From an uncultured Bacteroidales bacterium (GTDB lineage Bacteria; Bacteroidota; Bacteroidia; Bacteroidales; Muribaculaceae): DNA of 43,337 bases. Shown piece by piece: positions 40,183 through 43,337 of this stretch; positions within the stretch are counted from its first letter, which is position 1; every line of letters begins with the position of its first letter. The stretch is from the NCBI GenBank assembly GCA_902782465.1, contig CACZNH010000019.1, forward strand, positions 1-43,337, given 5' to 3'. The notes beneath the pieces were generated by a model, which had not been told where the DNA came from, did not search any database, and saw only the letters and a program-made list of their open reading frames with translations. The translations under genes and the position numbers were made by a program.

Positions 40183-40782
40183 TTAGAGGTTTTTGAGCCA
40201 TTTCTCGACCTTGGATTTGCCGGTGCGCACCTCGTGGCCGTAGATGCTGAAACCCTTTTGGACCTTGGCGCCGGGGAAGGCGGCTTTCACGTCCTCGACA
40301 CAGCTGGCCAGGCCGCTGCCCTCGTGGGTGGTGAAGGGGATGACCGTCTTGCCCTCAAGGTCGGCTGCGTGGTTCTTGAAGAAGGTGAACATCACCTGGG
40401 GATAGGTGCCCCACCACACGGGACCGCCGATGAAGACGGTGTCGTATTGGCTCAGGTCCACGTCGCCCTCGTACTCGGGCAGCTCGCCGTTGTCGGCCTC
40501 TTGCTGTGCCAGCTTGATGAGCGGGGTATAGGCCATGCCGTCGTACTTGTGCGTCACAATCTCAAACTGGTCGGCGCCGATGATTTCGCTGATGTAGTCG
40601 GCGACAATCTTGGTGTTGCCCACCTCGATGTTTCCTACCGAGTAGTTGTCTCCCGCATGCGAGAAGAACACTACCAATGCTTTACCTGTCGTTTCCATAT
40701 CTTTTTTTTGTTTTGTTTGGCCGCTGCATGCCGTCGGGATGAGCAATGCCAATACGATTGAAATAATGTTTTTGATATTCAT
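40183..40782 (-). CDS. lipoprotein flavodoxin
   Basis: About 199 residues: lipoprotein signal with lipobox PTAC (Cys near residue 19), then a flavodoxin fold. ALVVFFSHAGDNYSVGNIEVGNTK contains the phosphate loop, VFIGGPVWWGTYPQVM and FTTHEGSGLASCVEDVK the FMN loops. As with the protein at 14278, the lipid anchor on a flavodoxin is unexpected. It is co-directional with the reductase 110 bp downstream and divergent from the second AraC regulator. Start at 40782 or 40785 (adjacent ATGs). Confidence 0.88.
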   Translation of the reverse strand: MNIKNIISIVLALLIPTACSGQTKQKKDMETTGKALVVFFSHAGDNYSVGNIEVGNTKIVADYISEIIGADQFEIVTHKYDGMAYTPLIKLAQQEADNGELPEYEGDVDLSQYDTVFIGGPVWWGTYPQVMFTFFKNHAADLEGKTVIPFTTHEGSGLASCVEDVKAAFPGAKVQKGFSIYGHEVRTGKSKVEKWLKNL

Positions 40783-40824
40783 CATTTATTTTGACCTAAA
40801 ATCCTTTCTGTCTTATAAACGATG

Positions 40825-40832
40825 CAAAATTA
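40825..40832 (-). promoter_or_regulatory. -7 element of the lipoprotein flavodoxin gene
   Basis: Leftward TAATTTTG followed by CATCG fits TAnnTTTG. It lies 40 bp before the ATG. Confidence 0.5.
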
Positions 40833-40859
40833 CTGCCCATTTTTGGGATGGTGGTTTCA

Positions 40860-40887
40860 CAAAAAGCACTACAATTTTCACTTTTTG
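40860..40887. promoter_or_regulatory. candidate operator, inverted repeat
   Basis: CAAAAAG at 40860-40866 and CTTTTTG at 40881-40887 are inverted copies with a 14-base spacer, between the divergent flavodoxin and araC-type promoters. Confidence 0.35.
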
Positions 40888-40920
40888 CACAAATCGTTAG
40901 TTTGGTTCAAAAATAGGATG

Positions 40921-40928
40921 TATTTTTG
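40921..40928 (+). promoter_or_regulatory. -7 element of the second araC-type gene
   Basis: TATTTTTG followed by CC, with TTTG at 40901-40904 sixteen bases upstream. It shows that the longer frame from 40822 cannot be translated from this transcript. Confidence 0.6.
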
Positions 40929-40944
40929 CCAAAAATTCAGTGAT

Positions 40945-41769
40945 ATGAAGGCTGATTTCCAATATTCCGACGATTTCTACGGGATGAACGCCCCGCAGTT
41001 GAGCCACACCTGCATGCACCTGCTGTGCCTGGCGGGTGAGGGCAGCTTTGTGTTCAACGAGCGGTGTTATCACATCGTGAAAAACGACCTGGTGGTTATC
41101 CCCATGCCCCACAGAATCAAGAACCTGGCTGCACCACCCGAGATGCAGGTCGAGTGGTTTGCCGCCGGCTACAAGTTCCTGCAGAACCTGTTGCCCGCTA
41201 ACAACTACAGCATCGGCGGCAGCATCTCGCTGAACCAGGATCCCGTCATTTCGCTCACCGATGAACAGGCCCGGCACCTGCTGGAGGATTTTCACCGCTT
41301 GCGGGAACGTATGGAGGACCGAAACCAGCAGTTCTACCACCAGCTGATGGGCAGCCTGTGCCTGACGATGATGTACGACATCTTTGAGGCCCATGCCCAG
41401 CGCGAAGCCACCGACACGCATACCGACCGCACCGCCTACATCGTCAAGCAGCTGATGGCCCTGCTCGCTACGGGCATCAGCCGCACCGAGCGCGACGTGA
41501 GCTACTATGCCGAATGCCTGAACGTGTCGCCCAAGTACCTGTCGGCGACCATCAAGCGTGTGACAGGACACAGCGTCACCTCCTACATCGACCGTCACAC
41601 CGTGCCCATCCTCAAGGAACTGCTCAACGACGACCGCCTGTCGCTCACCCAGATTGCCGAGCGGATGAATTTCGCCTCGTTGTCCTACTTCAGCCGCTAC
41701 TGCACCAAGCACCTGGGCCAGTCACCCAGCGCCTATCGCCAGAGCCTGCAGCCACAACAAGGAGGATAG
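40945..41769 (+). CDS. AraC-family transcriptional regulator
   Basis: A 274-residue regulator from the ATG at 40945 (MKADFQYSDD). The N terminus is an AraC-ligand-binding cupin (HLLCLAGEGSFVFNERCYHI, VVIPMPHRIKNL); the C terminus is a double helix-turn-helix (YYAECLNVSPKYLSATIKRVTG and LTQIAERMNFASLSYFSRYCTKHLGQSPSAYR). It is divergent from the lipoprotein flavodoxin and reductase pair, its likely target. It could also act on the MBL gene downstream. Confidence 0.9.
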   Translation: MKADFQYSDDFYGMNAPQLSHTCMHLLCLAGEGSFVFNERCYHIVKNDLVVIPMPHRIKNLAAPPEMQVEWFAAGYKFLQNLLPANNYSIGGSISLNQDPVISLTDEQARHLLEDFHRLRERMEDRNQQFYHQLMGSLCLTMMYDIFEAHAQREATDTHTDRTAYIVKQLMALLATGISRTERDVSYYAECLNVSPKYLSATIKRVTGHSVTSYIDRHTVPILKELLNDDRLSLTQIAERMNFASLSYFSRYCTKHLGQSPSAYRQSLQPQQGG

Positions 41770-41857
41770 GAGAAAAACTATGGTTGAAGGCATGCCCGAA
41801 AATGACGGGGAAGGGAGGGGAAATTTTGTTTGAATTTTTTGCCTTATATATATAATA

Positions 41858-41893
41858 CAAACAAATCAAACAATTCAAATAATACAAATAATT
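41858..41893. repeat. nonamer tandem array, CAAATAATT unit
   Basis: Four exact 9-base units (CAAACAAAT, CAAACAATT, CAAATAATA, CAAATAATT), directly next to the inverted repeat at 41896. Confidence 0.8.
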
Positions 41894-41895
41894 GG

Positions 41896-41919
41896 TGTGT
41901 CATCTCAAGTTTTGACACA
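41896..41919. promoter_or_regulatory. candidate operator, inverted repeat
   Basis: TGTGTCA and TGACACA are perfect 7-base inverted copies separated by ten bases, about 130 bp upstream of the MBL promoter. A regulator-binding site is possible; a weak hairpin is the alternative. Confidence 0.4.
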
Positions 41920-42047
41920 ACAATATTATTTAAATATATCTCTACTCATCTTTTTCCGCTTAGTTTGTTTTTTTTGTTTTTTTTGAATTGTACACGCAAA
42001 ACAAAAAAAATCATGCCTCAAGGTTTTTAGGTCTGCAAGAGTTTTTG

Positions 42048-42055
42048 TACATTTG
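42048..42055 (+). promoter_or_regulatory. -7 element of the MBL gene
   Basis: TACATTTG followed by CC fits TAnnTTTG; the leader to the ATG is about 45 bases. No clear -33 element. Confidence 0.5.
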
Positions 42056-42105
42056 CCGATTGAAGACGTGTGAGTTTTTTACGTTAAATATATAATAGAG
42101 AAATT

Positions 42106-42852
42106 ATGATTATCAAAGCAATCCGCATGTTTGACGGCGGCTTCATGCATCAGCAGTTTGCCTTCGGCGGTGAGGGCAACGAGGGTACCGACGAACAAAT
42201 CATCTACCGCAGCAGTCTTCAGAATTTCCTCATCGACATGGGCGGCGAGGTGATACTTGTCGATACGGGCTTTCAGAACGATTATAAGGCGCCGGTCAAG
42301 AAACTTGGCGGGCCACTCTATATGGGCGAGAAAGTACACGACTTCATGGAGGCTTTTGCCGCGATGGGTTACAAGCCTGAGCAGGTGACTAAAATCCTCA
42401 TCACCCACAAGCACCCGGACCACACTGCGGCACTCCAGTATTTCCCCAACGCCAAAGTCTATATCTCACCGGAGGATGCCGACGCGATGAAACTGCCCGA
42501 GGGCGGCAACATCATCCGTGCCGAGTACAAGGAATCCTATAAGAACTTCCCCCGTGCCGAGCAGGTGGCTGAGGGCGTCTGGTTCATCGAGGCCAAAGGC
42601 CACACCAAGGGCAACAGCATCGTCATTGCTGAGCTGGATGGTCTCTATTACATGATGCACGGTGACGTGACTTATTGCGATGCTGCCCTGAAAGCCAACA
42701 AGCTCTCGATTATCTTCGAGGACGTGGCGGCGGCCCGTGAGACCCTCGACCGCGTGCGCCAGTTCATCCAGGACAATCCCACGGTTTATCTGTCCACCCA
42801 TTGCCCCGAGGGCTATGAAAACCTGGAACTGAAAAGGGTGATGCACATTTGA
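42106..42852 (+). CDS. MBL-fold hydrolase, N-acyl homoserine lactonase-like
   Basis: A 248-residue metallo-beta-lactamase-fold protein. The zinc motif is ITHKHPDH (residues 104-111), with further ligands in AKGHTKGN, MMHGDV and STHCPEG. The layout resembles AHL lactonases (AiiA type), but Bacteroidales are not known for AHL signalling, so another lactone or thioester substrate is likely. No signal peptide. It is a single gene followed by a strong terminator. Confidence 0.88.
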   Translation: MIIKAIRMFDGGFMHQQFAFGGEGNEGTDEQIIYRSSLQNFLIDMGGEVILVDTGFQNDYKAPVKKLGGPLYMGEKVHDFMEAFAAMGYKPEQVTKILITHKHPDHTAALQYFPNAKVYISPEDADAMKLPEGGNIIRAEYKESYKNFPRAEQVAEGVWFIEAKGHTKGNSIVIAELDGLYYMMHGDVTYCDAALKANKLSIIFEDVAAARETLDRVRQFIQDNPTVYLSTHCPEGYENLELKRVMHI

Positions 42853-42875
42853 TGTATCTTTCCTCACAGAACCGC

Positions 42876-42920
42876 GCCGAGCGATCCCCTCAACAAGGGA
42901 ACCGCCCGGCTTTTCTTTTT
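42876..42920 (+). terminator. terminator of the MBL gene
   Basis: GCCG...CCCCT and AGGG...CCCGGC form an imperfect G/C-rich stem around CAACA at 42876-42910, followed by TTTTCTTTTT. Confidence 0.8.
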
Positions 42921-42970
42921 GCCCGAGGTGACATCAAGAATTGTTCTCACAGTCACGTAGCTGTTTTATC

Positions 42971-43123
42971 TCATACTGATATTTTTTCTATTCGTTTGAT
43001 TTCACGCTCAATATCATCCATGGCCCATCTCAACTTTACCTCTTTCACCATGAATGGAAGGGATATGATTAAAATAACACCGTAAATGACACTCGTTGTC
43101 TTTAAAGCGGCAAACACAAACAA
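42971..43123 (-). CDS. small membrane protein or truncated gene fragment
   Basis: A 50-codon leftward frame from a TTG at 43123 to TGA at 42971. One hydrophobic helix (VIYGVILIISLPFMV) is followed by a charged helix (KEVKLRW, then DDIEREIKRIEKISV), which looks like a real single-pass protein end. Upstream the frame enters a G/C-rich palindrome and meets a TAG, so the original 5' end may have been cut off by the repeat. No family recognised; no promoter visible. Confidence 0.4.
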   Translation of the reverse strand: MFVFAALKTTSVIYGVILIISLPFMVKEVKLRWAMDDIEREIKRIEKISV

Positions 43124-43124
43124 T

Positions 43125-43185
43125 ATAGCCCCGTCGGGGCAGCACTAATTCCTTGAAATACAATCTGTCGCCCCGATGGGGCTAT
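43125..43185. repeat. REP-like double palindrome
   Basis: ATAGCCCCGTCGGGGC at 43125-43140 and GCCCCGATGGGGCTAT at 43170-43185 are inverted copies (15 of 16 bases), and each half is itself a small palindrome (GCCCC-N3-GGGGC). Two hairpins in opposite sense around a 29-base middle is the layout of a REP doublet. Confidence 0.8.
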
Positions 43186-43205
43186 GTTATTGGATGTTAT
43201 GTAAA

Positions 43206-43232
43206 CAGGGGTTACGCTTCGCTCCACCCCTG
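43206..43232. repeat. extragenic palindrome next to an IS end
   Basis: CAGGGGT and ACCCCTG are inverted copies around 13 bases that contain GCTTCGC. It lies twelve bases before the insertion sequence end. Confidence 0.55.
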
Positions 43233-43243
43233 CCTATATGAAG

Positions 43244-43337
43244 TGACCCCAAAAAGTTGGACGGGTTATTGATTAAGGAATAGAGTTCGGTATTGCACCG
43301 GGCTCTTTCCATTTAACCGTAATTTGATTCTTTTATT
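43244..43337 (-). mobile_element. end of an IS3-family insertion sequence (continues past window)
   Basis: TGACCCCAAAAAGTTGGAC at 43244-43262 is a TG-starting terminal sequence typical of IS3-group elements in Bacteroidetes. The transposase 3' end lies immediately inside it, in the expected orientation. The rest of the element is outside the window. Confidence 0.75.
43266..43337 (-). CDS. IS3-family transposase, C-terminal fragment
   Basis: Partial frame running in from the window edge and ending at TAA (43266-43268). It encodes NKRIKLRLNGKSPVQYRTLF then LNQ, which matches the conserved end of the integrase-core OrfB of IS3/IS150-type elements (YN..R....L...SPVQYR). It ends four bases inside the terminal sequence. 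Whether the complete element is intact cannot be seen. Confidence 0.8.
   Translation of the reverse strand, partial: NKRIKLRLNGKSPVQYRTLFLNQ

Larger units (their letters stand above)
41770..42047. other. A/T-rich intergenic region
   Basis: No gene is supported. It contains a nonamer array (41858-41893), a 7-bp inverted repeat (41896-41919) and T-runs near 41950-42000, and ends at the promoter of the MBL gene. Base composition is markedly lower in G+C than the flanking genes. Confidence 0.5.

Noticed and set aside
42849-43085. Rightward 78-codon frame after the MBL gene
   Set aside because: It runs through the terminator hairpin and lies antisense to a more protein-like small membrane frame.
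1-43337. tRNA, rRNA or tmRNA genes
   Set aside because: No cloverleaf or conserved rRNA segment was recognised on either strand, although a covariance search could not be run.

Overview
The window looks like chromosomal DNA from a member of the Bacteroidales, probably a Prevotella-like or Muribaculaceae-like gut or oral anaerobe. Three things point there. Nearly every upstream region carries the Bacteroidetes sigma-ABfr -7 element TAnnTTTG, often as TATCTTTG or TACCTTTG, and Shine-Dalgarno sequences are not evident. There is an UpxY/NusG-like antiterminator and a protein ending in a type IX secretion sorting domain. The proteins also resemble Bacteroidales families throughout. The assignment rests on family recognition and promoter style; no database search was possible.

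Layout. 1-6400: a terminator, a tiny T9SS-tail protein, ilvE with an HD-domain phosphohydrolase, convergent rpsO, a leftward operon (two lipoproteins, polyprenyl synthase, tatD), then cmk. 6430-10300: ispH, a membrane-anchored DUF3298 protein, then a leftward methyltransferase and metallo-beta-lactamase pair. 10500-13520: a leftward upxY-gmd-fcl operon for GDP-L-fucose. 13589-20572: NUDIX; a leftward run of glycosyltransferase, radC, transglutaminase and lipoprotein flavodoxin; an acyltransferase; a MATE exporter. 20629-25710: an ATPase-DUF4435 fusion resembling merged PARIS defence proteins, a metal permease-HMA fusion, a four-helix-bundle gene between inverted heptamer arrays, ubiE and phoH. 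25711-34523: a small doubtful transcript, an M13 peptidase, a Tat-type aldo/keto reductase with Fe-S motifs, tandem DUF3857 proteins and a WbuC cupin. 34547-34872 is a scar holding an acetyltransferase remnant and a copy of the M13 promoter and start. 34873-42852: two AraC-controlled redox modules and an AHL-lactonase-like hydrolase. 42853-43337: a small membrane ORF, extragenic palindromes and the end of an IS3-family element.

How it works together. Most genes are housekeeping (isoprenoid and menaquinone steps, branched-chain amino acids, translation, nucleotide kinase) or envelope functions. The right third is accessory, with electrophile or redox handling enzymes transcribed away from AraC regulators. 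The most unusual layer is between the genes: about a dozen short tandem arrays with an exact 7-base period and five with an exact 9-base period. Each locus has its own unit sequence, and the arrays often sit against a stop codon or a start codon. One pair, in opposite orientation, brackets the four-helix-bundle gene.
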